Assembly: GCF_014898815.1 (NCBI RefSeq)
Contig: NW_026515521.1
Coordinates: 124,001-188,000 of the forward strand
Source: Panonychus citri
Taxonomy: Eukaryota > Arthropoda > Arachnida > Trombidiformes > Tetranychidae
Direction: 5' to 3'
DNA length: 64,000 nucleotides
The notes under the pieces are model-generated. The model was not told the DNA's origin and did not search any database. It was given only the letters and a program-made list of their open reading frames with translations. Positions 8,457 to 20,178 of the stretch are shown here, piece after piece. Position 1 is the first letter of the stretch; each line of letters opens with the position of its first letter. The translations under genes and the position numbers were made by a program.

Positions 8457-10349
8457 TTATTTTCTGTCTAATTCGAACTTTTCCTTCCATAAGGAAAATT
8501 CAGCTGGGGATTCGGATTCAATTGATTTGAATTGATCCATTTGATTTTCAAGAGTGTAAAAGATGATTGGTGGATCTTTGAATTGTTCAATATCGAATAA
8601 TGAACTTTCGAGAGTTAAATTTATCAGATTTAAACCTAAATCATAATAATGATTATCTTCAATATCGGTAACATAGTTTGTTAAGAAAATCTTATCTAGG
8701 AATTCTTCCTCTGGATCGATAATTTTTCTATGTTCCCATTCTGATTGATATCGGGAAAAACAATCAGGGGGATGAGTAGCACCTTTACGATAAATGACTT
8801 TGAAATTGTAAGCAGATAACATGATTGACCATCGTTGTAGTCGGGAGTTTTTAAAGTTGATCTTTGTCACTTGGCACAAAGCATGATGATCGGTTTCGAT
8901 CAAAAAATGATCACCTTCAAGGTAATGATTGTATTTGTAAACTCCAACAAGAATAGCAAGTAATTCTTTTTCGGATGTGGAGTAATGGAGTTGATGTTTT
9001 AAGAGTTTTTGAGAAAAGAAACTTACTGGTAACCAGTCTTTGATCTCTTCGATTGGAATGGAAGGATTGAAATTCTCTGAATTAGGGTCCTCTTGGAGGA
9101 GAATACCACCAACAGCAACGTCAGAGGCATCGACGGCGATTTTTCGTCGGAGTTGAGGGTCATAATGAACCAAGAGAGTGGTGTTAAGAAGAGCATTTTT
9201 GAGAGTATCAAGAGCAATTTTATCGGCTGAAAGTATTTTAAACTTTCTCTCTTTTGAGATTAGTCGATATAATGGAGCGGCAATTGAAGAGTAATTTGGA
9301 ATGTATCGGCTAAAGTAATTATAACAGCCAAGAAGAGATTGTAACTCACGAACATTTTTTGGGTAAGGGAGATTGACCAAAGCTTGAACTTTCTTCGGGT
9401 CAGGTCGAATACCATCACCAGAGACTAGGTGACCTAGAAGTAGAATTTCTGTTCGACCAAATGAACATTTTTCTGGTTTAACTTTTAGGTTGAACTTTCT
9501 TAATCGTTCCATGACTTGAATAGTGTTAGTTATCAATTCATCAAAAGTTTTACCAACGACAGGAATATCGTCAAAATATCCAATGCAGTTAACATATTGT
9601 AATCCATCGAGCACTTTGTTCATAAATCTTTGAAAGATAAAGGGAGCACCGGAAAGACCCATGGGGAGTCTTTTATATTGGTACTTACCATCGGGAGTAA
9701 CGAACACAGTCTTTTCTCTCTCCGAGATTGGTAACTCGATTTGGTGATAGCCTTGGGCTAAATCGAACATGTTGAAGTAACGGCCTCCTCGAACTACTTC
9801 GAGACAATCGTCAATACGAGGCATTGGGAATTGTGGGACTTTGGTGAGTCGGTTGAGAAGACGATAATCTGTTACCATACGAAACGTTCCGTCTCGACGT
9901 GGAACTAAGATTGAAGGTGAACCACCAGAAGCATCTGAGGGCTCAATTAGGTCGTGGTTAATCATATCATTAATGATCTCTTTGAAAGCTTCACGACGAT
10001 TAATACCACAATTATAAGGTTTTTGAAATGGTACTGATTGATTTTCTAAGTCAATCTTAACGGGACAAACCGATGAAGGGACAAAACCTAAATCATGAGG
10101 ATGCTTAGCAAAAATATCGTTATAACGATCGATTAGTTCTAAAAGCTTTTGTTGTTGGTCGGTAGTGAGTTCGGGGTTTATTCTTGATTTAATCTTCTCA
10201 AGAAAGGGAGTGATTTTGGATTCGGATAACTCTTCAAGAGTAATGACATCATATTTAGCGATGATTAAATTTTGGGATAGCTCTTTAGTTGGATTAGATT
10301 GGGAGTTTAGATCGGTAGTGGTGTTATTATTTTGATTGCGGAGTTGGAA
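8457..10349 (-). CDS. pol: pol, reverse transcriptase and RNase H
   Basis: The frame opens at 10349 and overlaps the end of gag-pro by about 43 bases in the -1 frame. The first internal Met (9965) is inside the RT domain, so translation must come by frameshifting or by cleavage of a polyprotein. Motifs in order: KPYNCGINRREAF (RT start), GGSPSILVPRRDGTFRMVTDYR, PQFPMPRIDD, FNMFDLAQGYHQIEL, LPMGLSGAPFIFQRFMN, then YFDDI (the YxDD catalytic box, plus-strand near 9569-9580), and LLGHLVSGDGI. RNase H follows with VDASD, TSEKELLAI, ETDHHAL and PPDCFSR, supplying the acidic residues. These copy element RNA into cDNA and degrade the template. All the RT and RNase H motifs looked for are intact. The frame ends at a TAA at 8457-8459 instead of running into integrase. 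Confidence 0.95.
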   Translation of the reverse strand, partial: FQLRNQNNNTTTDLNSQSNPTKELSQNLIIAKYDVITLEELSESKITPFLEKIKSRINPELTTDQQQKLLELIDRYNDIFAKHPHDLGFVPSSVCPVKIDLENQSVPFQKPYNCGINRREAFKEIINDMINHDLIEPSDASGGSPSILVPRRDGTFRMVTDYRLLNRLTKVPQFPMPRIDDCLEVVRGGRYFNMFDLAQGYHQIELPISEREKTVFVTPDGKYQYKRLPMGLSGAPFIFQRFMNKVLDGLQYVNCIGYFDDIPVVGKTFDELITNTIQVMERLRKFNLKVKPEKCSFGRTEILLLGHLVSGDGIRPDPKKVQALVNLPYPKNVRELQSLLGCYNYFSRYIPNYSSIAAPLYRLISKERKFKILSADKIALDTLKNALLNTTLLVHYDPQLRRKIAVDASDVAVGGILLQEDPNSENFNPSIPIEEIKDWLPVSFFSQKLLKHQLHYSTSEKELLAILVGVYKYNHYLEGDHFLIETDHHALCQVTKINFKNSRLQRWSIMLSAYNFKVIYRKGATHPPDCFSRYQSEWEHRKIIDPEEEFLDKIFLTNYVTDIEDNHYYDLGLNLINLTLESSLFDIEQFKDPPIIFYTLENQMDQFKSIESESPAEFSLWKEKFELDRK

Positions 10350-12550
10350 TTATTAGATTCATCAAGAATATAATCAGAAATGGGATCACCGGTAACTTTA
10401 ATAGTTGATTCAATGAGATGTTCAGTTTCAGCCTGAGTACAGAATCTGAAGTAGAATTCTGGGTTATTAAATTCAACGGAATTAGGAGTCTCTTTGCAAG
10501 AGATCTTGAATTCAGTTCCATCTGATTGGATTTTCATGTAAAAGACATGAATGAAGGCATTTCCGAGGAGTAGATTAGGTTCAAAATTGTTACAAATTTG
10601 CATTTTGATAACATGGATTGGATCCATATCGTTATGCTTAACAAGAGCATAAGCAAAGCCAAGAGAATCGACATAAGAGTCGGAGCAAATACCTTTAAGA
10701 TATCGAGAGAGGGGAATTACATGAACTTGAAGTTCCTTTGCCAATGAAGCGTCAATGGCACAAGTTGTAGCACCAGTATCGATAAGAACTTTTCCTTCTT
10801 GGATAATTTCTTTCGTGGGTAAGCAAAGTTTAATATTAACTTGCGGCATATGAGCGAGTTGAACATTACCAAGTTTAGTTATTTGGTCCAAATTTTTAAC
10901 CGTTGCAAAGTTAATGGGAGTATCTCGGATAGCGGATTGAATCGGTTCCAAAATAGTTGTTGGTTGATTTTGTTGAGGACTTACTTGAGGAGGTGGAACC
11001 ATTGTGGTTAAATTAGCAGGTAAATTGGAGAATGTTGATTGAGATGAAGTGGGTTTTTGTTGAACTTTTCCACTTGCAGCATCTCTAGCCTTTTTATTGG
11101 CCAACCGAACACATTCGTTCACTGTATGATCAGTTTCTTTGCAGTAATTGCAGAATTTATCACCTTTTGTTTGATTAGATGATCTGGATTGATTAGGATT
11201 AGAGGTTCTGTTTTTATCAGAAGAAAGATAATTTTTATCGTTGTGATTGTTACTTTTGAAAAGTTTTGAGGTGAGTGATGATTTATCAGGACGATCAGAT
11301 GATCTAGAAAAAGTTTTGGGTTTGTCTTTGTTTCTCTCTTTAGAGTTTTTATAATCGAAATGTAAGCGAGTGAGAAAATTGAAGATTCGAGTTTTATCGT
11401 CATTGATACCTAAAGTATAAATGTCATCTCGAATATACTTAGGGATGTGTTGGAGGATTAGAGAAACATACATGCGATCAGTAACTGATCCAAATGCTTT
11501 ACTGATTAGTCTTTTCATTTCAGAGAAAAATTTTTCGGGATGATTTTCAGGATGATATCGACATTGTTGTAGTTCGAAATCGGCAGAATATTGAGATTCA
11601 GGGGTCTTAAGTTTTTCAAAGAGTGAGTTGAGATATTCACCGTAATCAGTAATTGATTCCAATTCAACAGCAAAAGATTTAATCTCATGGGCCATGGCTT
11701 TTTGTAGCAATCGTAATCGAGTTGAATCATCAACGTTTTCTTTCGCTAAGCGATCTCGAGTTTTAATAAGCCAACCATAAGTATCTTCACCTTTTACGAA
11801 TTCAGGCACATAAGGATCGACTTTTAATTGTTTAGCAATCTCAAGAAAAGAAGCGGCAGTAAGAGGTGAATCAGGGGATAAGATCGTAGATGAAGCAACA
11901 GAAACTGTAGGATCGATTATTTGAGCACCATGTTGATTGAGAACAATCTTCATCTTGTTAAGAGTTCCAAGAGCTAAGGGAAGAGCATAAAGTTCACCAT
12001 GAGTGATGTGAAAAATAGTATCATCATCACGACCGATTGATTTGATGAATGTTTGAATTTCCAATTCAGAAATATTTTCCAAACGAAAATCTAGAAGCCA
12101 ATCTGGAACATTTTGTTCTTTAATTTCAGCAACAGGGAGATTTAGAATTTCATCAGAATCAAGAACTTCACCATAGAGAAGAAGATGAGTTGTTACAACT
12201 TCGGCTAATTTTTTAGCAGCAAGAGAACGAAGAGTGAATTGGATGTTCCATTGTTGGAATAAAGAAGTTATTTCTTCAGGGGTAAGATCTCTAAGAGATT
12301 TTTCAATCAAATTGACCGTTTTGGGTCGGGTTGATCTAATTGTAGTAGTTGGAGTGGATGGAGGATAAGCTTGTTGAGCTTGAGGTGTTTGTAACATTGT
12401 TTCATCAGAAACGTTACTAGTAGATGCTAATGGAGCATCACTTGGGTCTACTGGTGTAGGGTCACGAGTACGACGAGTTGAAGCTTTAGCAGCTCGAGCC
12501 TTTTCTAAGGCAGCCTTTCTAGAAAGTTTAGCTTTACTATTATTAGCCAT
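10307..12550 (-). CDS. gag: gag-protease polyprotein
   Basis: Start chosen at the Met at 12550 (MANNSKAKLSRK), because the open frame upstream runs into the PBS and LTR. A basic N-terminus is followed by a capsid-like helical region (for example DWLLDFRLENISELEIQ and ...TYGWLIKTRDRLAKENVDDS). A CCHC knuckle C-NY-C-KETD-H-TVNE-C lies near residues 468-481, and the aspartic protease active site DTGATTCAID near residues 591-600. Gag packages element RNA; the protease cuts the polyproteins. Gag and protease share one frame and pol follows in -1. No canonical X-XXY-YYZ slippery heptamer was obvious in the short overlap. About 30-40% similar by eye to the gag of the second element at 61598, so both belong to one lineage. 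Confidence 0.93.
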   Translation of the reverse strand: MANNSKAKLSRKAALEKARAAKASTRRTRDPTPVDPSDAPLASTSNVSDETMLQTPQAQQAYPPSTPTTTIRSTRPKTVNLIEKSLRDLTPEEITSLFQQWNIQFTLRSLAAKKLAEVVTTHLLLYGEVLDSDEILNLPVAEIKEQNVPDWLLDFRLENISELEIQTFIKSIGRDDDTIFHITHGELYALPLALGTLNKMKIVLNQHGAQIIDPTVSVASSTILSPDSPLTAASFLEIAKQLKVDPYVPEFVKGEDTYGWLIKTRDRLAKENVDDSTRLRLLQKAMAHEIKSFAVELESITDYGEYLNSLFEKLKTPESQYSADFELQQCRYHPENHPEKFFSEMKRLISKAFGSVTDRMYVSLILQHIPKYIRDDIYTLGINDDKTRIFNFLTRLHFDYKNSKERNKDKPKTFSRSSDRPDKSSLTSKLFKSNNHNDKNYLSSDKNRTSNPNQSRSSNQTKGDKFCNYCKETDHTVNECVRLANKKARDAASGKVQQKPTSSQSTFSNLPANLTTMVPPPQVSPQQNQPTTILEPIQSAIRDTPINFATVKNLDQITKLGNVQLAHMPQVNIKLCLPTKEIIQEGKVLIDTGATTCAIDASLAKELQVHVIPLSRYLKGICSDSYVDSLGFAYALVKHNDMDPIHVIKMQICNNFEPNLLLGNAFIHVFYMKIQSDGTEFKISCKETPNSVEFNNPEFYFRFCTQAETEHLIESTIKVTGDPISDYILDESNNSNSAIKIITPLPI

Positions 12551-12615
12551 TATAAGAACAGCACAAAACACTAGTGGGAAACACAATAGAAATTGAAAAG
12601 GGAGAAGAGAATAAT

Positions 12616-12631
12616 CCTGGTAACCTCGCCA
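12616..12631 (-). other. primer binding site
   Basis: In element sense, three bases (AAT) after the 5' LTR comes TGGCGAGGTTACCAGG. It begins with TGG, as needed to pair with a tRNA CCA end. The matching tRNA would end in CCTGGTAACCTCGCCA; which tRNA that is cannot be said from this window. Confidence 0.75.
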
Positions 12632-12634
12632 ATT

Positions 12635-13542
12635 TGTGAGTATTTGTTGATTAAGTTGAGGAGAAATTTGAGCAACAGAATGAGATAGAGACACAATATC
12701 TCTGAGAGATTAACTATAACCAACGGATGGGGAATCAGGAGATAAATCTGTCACAAATTCAGATTTGTTCCAAGTAATTTCAGGATTATTCTCAATTAGA
12801 ATATCAATTTATTGAACAAAGATCACTAAGTGATGGTTAAAATGAACTGAACTTTATTGAGAACTTAATAGAAACAGAGAAGGTAAATTGAGTTTAACAT
12901 GGAGATACTTGAACTTAACAGTTAAAGTGAAGGCATTAAACTGAGGATTAGTTGAAGAGATTACAAAGTAATAAAGAAAACAAAATTGGGGGAAGATGAT
13001 TAATAATCATAATTAGTAATAGTTAAAGGGAAAAATTTAACGTTTTATCACTTTAGTGATCATCATAGACAAGGATAAGATTAGCAAGTGAACAATACTG
13101 TCGCGCCAAAAATCATCTTCTTTGTAATGATGATGATGATAAGACAAGTTTTAACCTCTGAAAGGTAAAAGGCTTGTTAAAGCTAAAAGGATAAGAAAGG
13201 GAAGAGAAAGAAGAAAAGAAAGAGAAAATCAAAGTCTTTCTAATTTGGCCAAAGTTTTGGTACTTTAAGAAGAGACCATTGAATGGTAATTAACGGAATT
13301 TTGGTTAAACTGTTAAACAATTAGATCACTTTAGTGATACAGAGATTAAGCATAAAGAGATTGATTAGCTTAATTAAGCAAAGAGATTAATATGAATAAA
13401 ATGAAAATTAAAGAAAACTAAGTTTTAGAAAATGGGAAAAGATAAATGAAGGAATTGAATAAAATTATTCAATAATCAGGGAAAAGATCATCGAAGTGAT
13501 ACAATTGGAGTTCTGATGGATTCCGTGTTTTTATACCCTTCA
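12635..13542 (-). repeat. 5' LTR (908 bp)
   Basis: Direct copy of 2301-3198 with about one clear base change (GTTGAAGTG versus GTTAAAGTG) and around eight short indels in homopolymer or GA-rich tracts. It drives transcription toward lower coordinates. ATCACT/AGTGAT inverted repeats are conserved here (for example 12822-12834). Confidence 0.95.
13528..13535 (-). promoter_or_regulatory. TATA-like box of the 5' LTR
   Basis: TATAAAAA in element sense, beginning 7 bases inside the LTR. If used, U3 would be only about 40 bases, with a very long R/U5. Activity is inferred from sequence only. Confidence 0.45.
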
Positions 13543-13546
13543 GTCA
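13543..13546. repeat. target site duplication, right (GTCA)
   Basis: Second copy of the GTCA duplication, immediately outside the right LTR. The flanking sequence beyond it (ATGAAACT...) has no counterpart at the left side, as expected for an element boundary. Confidence 0.8.
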
Positions 13547-13912
13547 ATGAAACTTTATCTTTTTATTGGTTTGAAGGTCAAAAACTAATCGGTACCAGTT
13601 TTTTATTTTCATCATGAATTGAGATGAACAATGAAACAATAGAGGCCCGAGTGAGAGATATGAATGTCCACCGGGAGCATATTGACAAGTAAAGGTCAGG
13701 AAGGTGTAGCAGTTTAAGTTTTCGTTGTTCGATTATGTTATCAAGATAGTAAAACAAATGAACTTTTATAAAATCGCTTGTTTGATACTCAGGGAATGAG
13801 GAAAGTGTGATGTCTGTCAAAAAGAAATAGATTTATTAAATATTTTTAGAATAAGCATTTTCTTTATTATAAGGTGGATAAATTGTCAATAAAAGTGATG
13901 GAGACAAGAGTT

Positions 13913-13931
13913 AGAGAGAGAGAGAGAGAGA
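13913..13931. repeat. (GA)n microsatellite
   Basis: AG dinucleotide run about 370 bases outside the right LTR. Confidence 0.85.
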
Positions 13932-16900
13932 AAAGTTATTAGACCCACAACATCACAGTAAACATCATTAATCGTATTGAATGACTTAGAAGCTCAGAAG
14001 TAGCGTAAGGATAAAAAATTGAGAAAAATAAAAATTCTAGTATCAAGTATGTTATAAAAACTATCATCAATTTTATTCAGAGCATTGGGGTGGGGTAACC
14101 TTGGTATAGTTGATTGATAATTAATCAAATTGGAGATTCGTCTGACCTTCTGTCTGATGGTCAATTTGATATTCATAAGCCTTTGACTTTTGGTGCTCAA
14201 CTATCTATTATCAAAGTGATTATCTTGATAGTTTGGAAACACTCCCTGTATACAACATGATAAATGTGTTTTCCTTGCAAAAAAACGGGTGGTTCAGGTA
14301 TTGCAAGTAAATGTTTTCTTTCAAGTTGAAAGAGGTAAAAAGGAAAAATAAAGAAGCCCAGCTACTCATCCCTGAGAAATATTCAGGACAATGAACAAAC
14401 TTCAAGCATATTCGATACTCTCTCTGGACCATGGTGAACTTTTACTATTTTTTTCACCAATTATCACTTTTAATGCTTGATAATTTCACCTTTATGTCTC
14501 TCTAAATATTGATACTCGATAACTGCTCCAAGATGAATTTCATCTTAAGGGATCCAGAGCATCAGATTAGCTGAGAATCATGGTAACCACTAATTGAGGA
14601 TTTGCTCAATTAATCAACTAATAGATATAAAATAAAATATAAACAGTCACAGATAAATAGTTATATGTATAAATCAATAATCATCCCGCTAGAATAATTC
14701 ATCTTTCATTATTTTCATTTCTGAATTGAGTAAAAACATGATAACCTGAGATTTTCTGATTAACTGAAAGTAAACATTAATCTTAATCCATTTTCAATCC
14801 TCAATAAATCCTAATTCTAACTCTTAATATAATTAATTAAACCCATTGGAGCCAATTACAAGTAAACTTTTTCTTCCCATCACCATCACAACTAAACCCA
14901 CCGGGTAAACCAAAAGGATTTGTCTCAATATCATGACTTTTGATTAAGTGATTGGATGAAACAAAAAATTCACCGAGAAACATTAACTGAACATTGCACC
15001 ATGAACATAAATTACACCCATGGAAATTATCAGCATCCCTTTAATTAGTTGATTCTTTTTTTATCTTCCTCTTCCTCTCATCTTACATAATATCATTTTT
15101 CTTACTTTCTCTGGATGTCAAAGTTATATCATCATTACACATCAATGTAATATTATTATCATCATTATCTTTATTATTTGTCTTATGTAACTATCATTAT
15201 AACGGTAACTGTTATTACTTATTATTGATGTTATTTTCATTTCTCATTCACTTTAATCTACTTTTTTCCTGCTTCAACTATAATAATTAACTTTTTACTT
15301 GATTAGATGAAAGTTGATTCCAGTTAACATTATACTGTTAACTCTTTTCGTATCCAATTGATTAACTATTTGTTAATCAACTGTTTTCAATTTAATTGAA
15401 TTTAAACTGATTTCACAATTTAAATTGACGTTACATTAATTGTTGGGTTTTGTTTTCGTTGTGTTTTGTTTCTTATACCTGGAAGATTATCAATTAATTA
15501 TGTTAATCATAATTAAAGCGGATTAATATTGTAACTCTTTTGAAACTTTTCATCATTTATAACATGAAATGATTTAAATTGGTTTTAGGATAATTAGCTA
15601 ATTGTTTCTGATCTGGTTTACTTTCTGAATCCTCGATGTTTACCAAATTGAAGATAATTTTCAAGGTGAAAAATCAAGGTCGATATTTAATGTTACCGAT
15701 AATCTAATGTGATAAAATGTGATTCTTATTGTGAATTATTTGTTATTATATAACATTAACCTTGGACACTTTGAGAATTACAGTTTAAGTTGATACACCA
15801 CCGGTGGTAAATTCAGTAATACAAAACTTTTGCCTTGGTTGCAATAAGAAATGAACAATCTCATGTAATGGATATAAAGATTAACATTGAAATAATCATC
15901 ATTTAAAAGGTTCAACTTGCCTGATTAACTAGAATGATGAAAACCCTGAAGGAAGATTAAATTTGATTTAATCACATTATCTCTCTATTGACAATATATT
16001 AGTCGATTTCTTTTGTCGTTTACCTTTTTTCTATTTACTTTAATATAATATTATGTTAATAATCATAGAATTGAGAGTAATTAATCAAATAAATTATCAT
16101 AAATAACGTTGAAAAGATTGGGGGAAAAAAGTAAACAGGGTTAGCTGAAAAAAAAAGAGAGATCGAGTGAGAAAAACGTGAGATAAAGGTAGAGCTTTGT
16201 TATCCTGAGTAAAGTTGAATGGGAATTGGAAAATCAATAATATTGATTATCTTATGTACGCTAAACTCTTGATTCAGTAGATTTTACAAATTTCAATTAT
16301 ATTGTTTATCAGATGAAATTGTTTCTCATCCAATATCAGCCCAACACCCAAATTATAACCCTTTCCACTCTCTTTATCCTCATCCCAATCTCACCTTTCA
16401 GTATCTTGTTTTTCATTTACAACTCATCTATAAGATTCACTCCCCAGAATTGTAATTGAATGTTTTCTCAGTGATTCTATTAAAACAGCGTTAAATCAAC
16501 TATCTTCGTTTGTTTTCCATCCCAAGGGCATCAATATTGAGCTTACCATCATCATCTTCTACTTTCCATCATCTTCATCATCTATTTTATCAAATCATTT
16601 GCTCTTTTTATCAAATTTTACTGCTATTTTTTTCAATTTTAACTCTCTCTCTCTCTATTATATATTTACCTCTCCATGTGAAGTAAAAGTTTGTTTTTGT
16701 TTGCAAACATTTATCTCCATAAACAAAAAGAGAGTATATTAAAAATGAACTAACCTACAAATCCAATATAATGAAATTAATGTAAACAACAATTTTGGTA
16801 GCAAATTGTATTTGCAATGCATTAAATTAGATTTGCAATTAAAATCCTAAACAAGCAATAGACAATCAATGTTTACAATTAAAGGTAATACACTAGGGCA

Positions 16901-17949
16901 TTTACAATTTCAATTAATCAACCCTTCAAATCAATACTAACTCAAGGAATCAAATTAAAAACATTCAATATTTAAAATGATTTTATTTCCCTCACTTTGC
17001 TTTTCAACTAATCAACTAAATCTTTGGCATCTTCCAATGAAAGCTAAATAATATAATGGCTACAACAATCAACTTAATTCACTTTCAATATATTACATTT
17101 TATATTATCCATTGATTTCTAGTATTCGGTTATGGTTTTTACTACAAGCATATTACATTATTAATACACTTTTGTTGATAATATTTACTATCTCCATCTA
17201 GCCCAATGTTATCCAATTATTATCCCATTATTATTGTTATTGTTTCTATTTTATTAGTTGATTTAATTGGTCATAAATGAAGCCAATTTCATATGGTTTC
17301 AGTTACTATTAACAATTATTATCTAGTTTGTTACAATTTTTCCCCTTTGCTTTGTTATTGTCTATTTGTTATACTACAGTTGGATATCATTTCAAGTTAG
17401 CATTTCATTTATCTGATGTTATTTACAACCAATTGTATACAATAATAGTAATCATAACAAAAGAACCAGAATTAGTTAATTTTGATTATAAATAAAAAAG
17501 AGGCATCAAACTTTAATGGTTCAGTTAATTAATCAATTGATTGTAATCATTAACAGGATAATTGTTGTTGTTTTCTAATTGTAATTTTTGACAAGATTTA
17601 ATTGTTCAAGCATGATGATAATGATGATAATGATGATGATGATTAGCTGTTTTAATCACAATGTGAACCAGATTAAAATTGGGTTCTCTTAAGCTGATCA
17701 GCTCTGGTATTAAGCTTGTTGATGTTTATGTTTTATCAGCATGATTAGCATCCCATCATTTGTTGATTGAAACGTGAATTTAACTTTGATGAGATGATGA
17801 TGAAGAACTTTTATCATCCATAAGTCTTCCTGAATAATATATACAAAAAGAAGCCTAATTAACTGCGATGGTGATTCTAGTTCAAAGGTAAAACTTTTCG
17901 ATCTTGAAGTAAAAGACTTACAACCAATTCCCCTGTTGGAAAATTAGAG

Positions 17950-17977
17950 TGAGAGAAAGAGCAAGAGAGAAAGAGAG

Positions 17978-18009
<32 letters not shown>
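17950..18009. repeat. (GA)n microsatellite, partly interrupted
   Basis: GAGAGAAAGAGCAAGAG-type repeat turning into a pure GA run at 17981-18008. Confidence 0.85.
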
Positions 18010-18012
<3 letters not shown>

Positions 18013-18927
18013 CCAAATGATTATGATGTGCAAAGAGACATGAAAACATGGTGTACATGAATTTCTGTGTTATATCATTAAGAGCTAAAATTATTAATAT
18101 TATTAGAGAGAAATATTCATTTTCTCTCCATGAATATATATTCTTATATAAATTCATTCATGTGATTCACCGTGAGTTCAACAGTAATGAACTAATGAAC
18201 ATCCGAGGCTTGAGCTTACGAGAGAGAAGAGGGAAAAAAATTTGTTCATCTATGATAAACACCATGAAAAAGATGATGAGGATGCTAAGAGAAAAGAATG
18301 AAAAAAATAAAGACATTTAATAAGAAAGTAAACTAAGAGATGATAATAAATATAAACTAACTGAAAATGTTAACTGATTAAAAGAAAGCAAATGTTATGT
18401 TGTTACCCAAAGGAAATGTAGATAATCAAGTTTACTGTCTAGTTTAAAATTGTTGTTAAACAATCAACGTTTTTAACATTACAATGTTATATTATCATGG
18501 AGAAAACTCTGAATTAGAGTAGGAAAAAAAGTTCTGACAAAAAGTTCTGACTTCATTAACCGTTATCCTCTCACAACTTAAGTGTAACCATGAACTCCAA
18601 GCAATATGTTCATTAATTTAAACAACTACTTACAATGTTTACTTTTCCTTTTATTCTGTTGAAATTTTCTCATTCATGATCATGAAACCATATTGAACTT
18701 TTTTTTTCATTAGTTTAGTGTGAACATTTCATTCATGATTCCATAGTGATTGGTTATTGCTGTCAACTGTTTACAGAAAGTTTTGTTTCGTTTACACGAT
18801 TACATGAAAGGATTCATTAAATCATCATCATGAATGTTACCTGTCAATCTTAATCTTTGGATATTAAGTAATAAATTGACAGGTAAATTGGACTGGATTG
18901 TAGGAGAGATGGGGAAGTTACCTTGAT

Positions 18928-18930
<3 letters not shown>

Positions 18931-18980
<50 letters not shown>

Positions 18981-18990
18981 GTCTGTCTCT
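18931..18990. repeat. (CT)n microsatellite with GTCT tail
   Basis: Pure CT from 18931 to 18976, then three GTCT units. It is one of the longest dinucleotide runs in the window. Confidence 0.92.
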
Positions 18991-20149
18991 TTGATTCTGA
19001 GATAAGATTATTACAATTGGAATGATATTATCTCAGCTTGAATTTTACAATATTCCAATGTTGACATGATGATGGGCGATGACAAAAACATGGAAAAAGT
19101 TATTTGTTTTTTTCCTCATCTTTTTCCTTGGGCCATTTACATGTATATTATTCTGAATAATAATACACAAAACTATGAATAAGTAACATAAAGAAAATTT
19201 CATGTTGACTTTGAATGGGATGAAGATAAGGATGATGTCTACCTTTTCATCATCTTCATTGGATAAACTCAGTTGTTACTGTCATCATCATGTTGATACT
19301 TTCATCATGATAATGTAAATATACAAACCTTTAGACTGAAAATCTTTCAAATCTTCACCTCAGTGGAAGAAAAAAATTTCCCTGAAATCAATGATTACTT
19401 TCATCTCATCTTCTTGTTCATTTTTAGCTTCATGATGATCATCATTTATTGAAGATCTTCTTTCATCCCTCATTTACATTTCAATGGAAACTTTTATCAC
19501 TTACATTTAATTGTGTTCTTGATATTGTATCTGATTTTCACTTGGAACTTTGTCTCAGAATATTTTCAATATACAGGTACGAAATTCAATTGAAAAATGC
19601 AAATCTCTCCCTGTTGCATCATAAATCAGTCTGAGAAATTCTGAAAAATCAAACCTGAAAATCTATTGTTAATGTTGCCATGACCAAGGTCAGTCCATAG
19701 ATTTCATGTGAGACTAATTCAATTATCATGAATAATTTTGACCAGTTTGCTAATGTAAATGTCTGAACTTCATTGAACTTTTGTTGGTTTAGAAAATTCA
19801 AAATCACCTTAATCAAGATGCCTCAATCAATGATGCAGAAAATTTCGATATGATAGTCATAATTGAAACAATTACTATTCTGATTTACTATTCCTCCGAG
19901 CAATTGAAATTCATGATATTTACTCAACTTTCATGAAAACTTTTCAGTTGAGAAAATTTTTCCAAAGATAATAGCTGAATGAATCAACATCGCCCCATGA
20001 AGATTTTACTTTTATAAAATTTCATGATAATTCAAAGTGTGTCCACTGAATCATATTGCTTAGTAAACATAAATACAATTATCATGACATAAGTAGTATC
20101 ATCATGTTCAGACTGAATCTTAATTTTTCATTATTTTCCTTCCTGGTTT

Positions 20150-20178
20150 ATCATTATTATTATTATTATTATTATTAT
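20150..20178. repeat. (ATT)n microsatellite
   Basis: About nine ATT units. Confidence 0.85.

Larger units (their letters stand above)
2301..13542 (-). mobile_element. full-length Ty3/gypsy LTR retrotransposon with two accessory ORFs
   Basis: Seen: two direct LTRs of about 900 bp in the same orientation, both TG...CA bounded, flanked by a 4-bp duplication GTCA (2297-2300 and 13543-13546). Reading on the minus strand from the right LTR: PBS, gag with a CCHC knuckle, protease (DTG), reverse transcriptase (FDD), RNase H, then integrase (HHCC, D-D-35-E). The order RT-RH before IN is that of Ty3/gypsy (Metaviridae) and not Ty1/copia. After integrase come a RING/TRAF-like zinc-finger ORF and an ORF with a degenerate DEDDh exonuclease-like domain. 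At 11.2 kb it is long for the family, and the excess is these two ORFs plus a spacer. The LTRs differ by about one clear substitution and several small indels, so the insertion is young. No env-like signal peptide or fusion protein was seen. Confidence 0.95.

Noticed and set aside
19449..19634. Hydrophobic stretch ending at a CAG/GTACG donor, considered as an N-terminal TMTC3 exon
   Set aside because: One frame gives a helix-like YHLHLIVFLILYLIF, but there is no convincing acceptor, the phase does not meet 26413, and no conserved TMTC residues are present.
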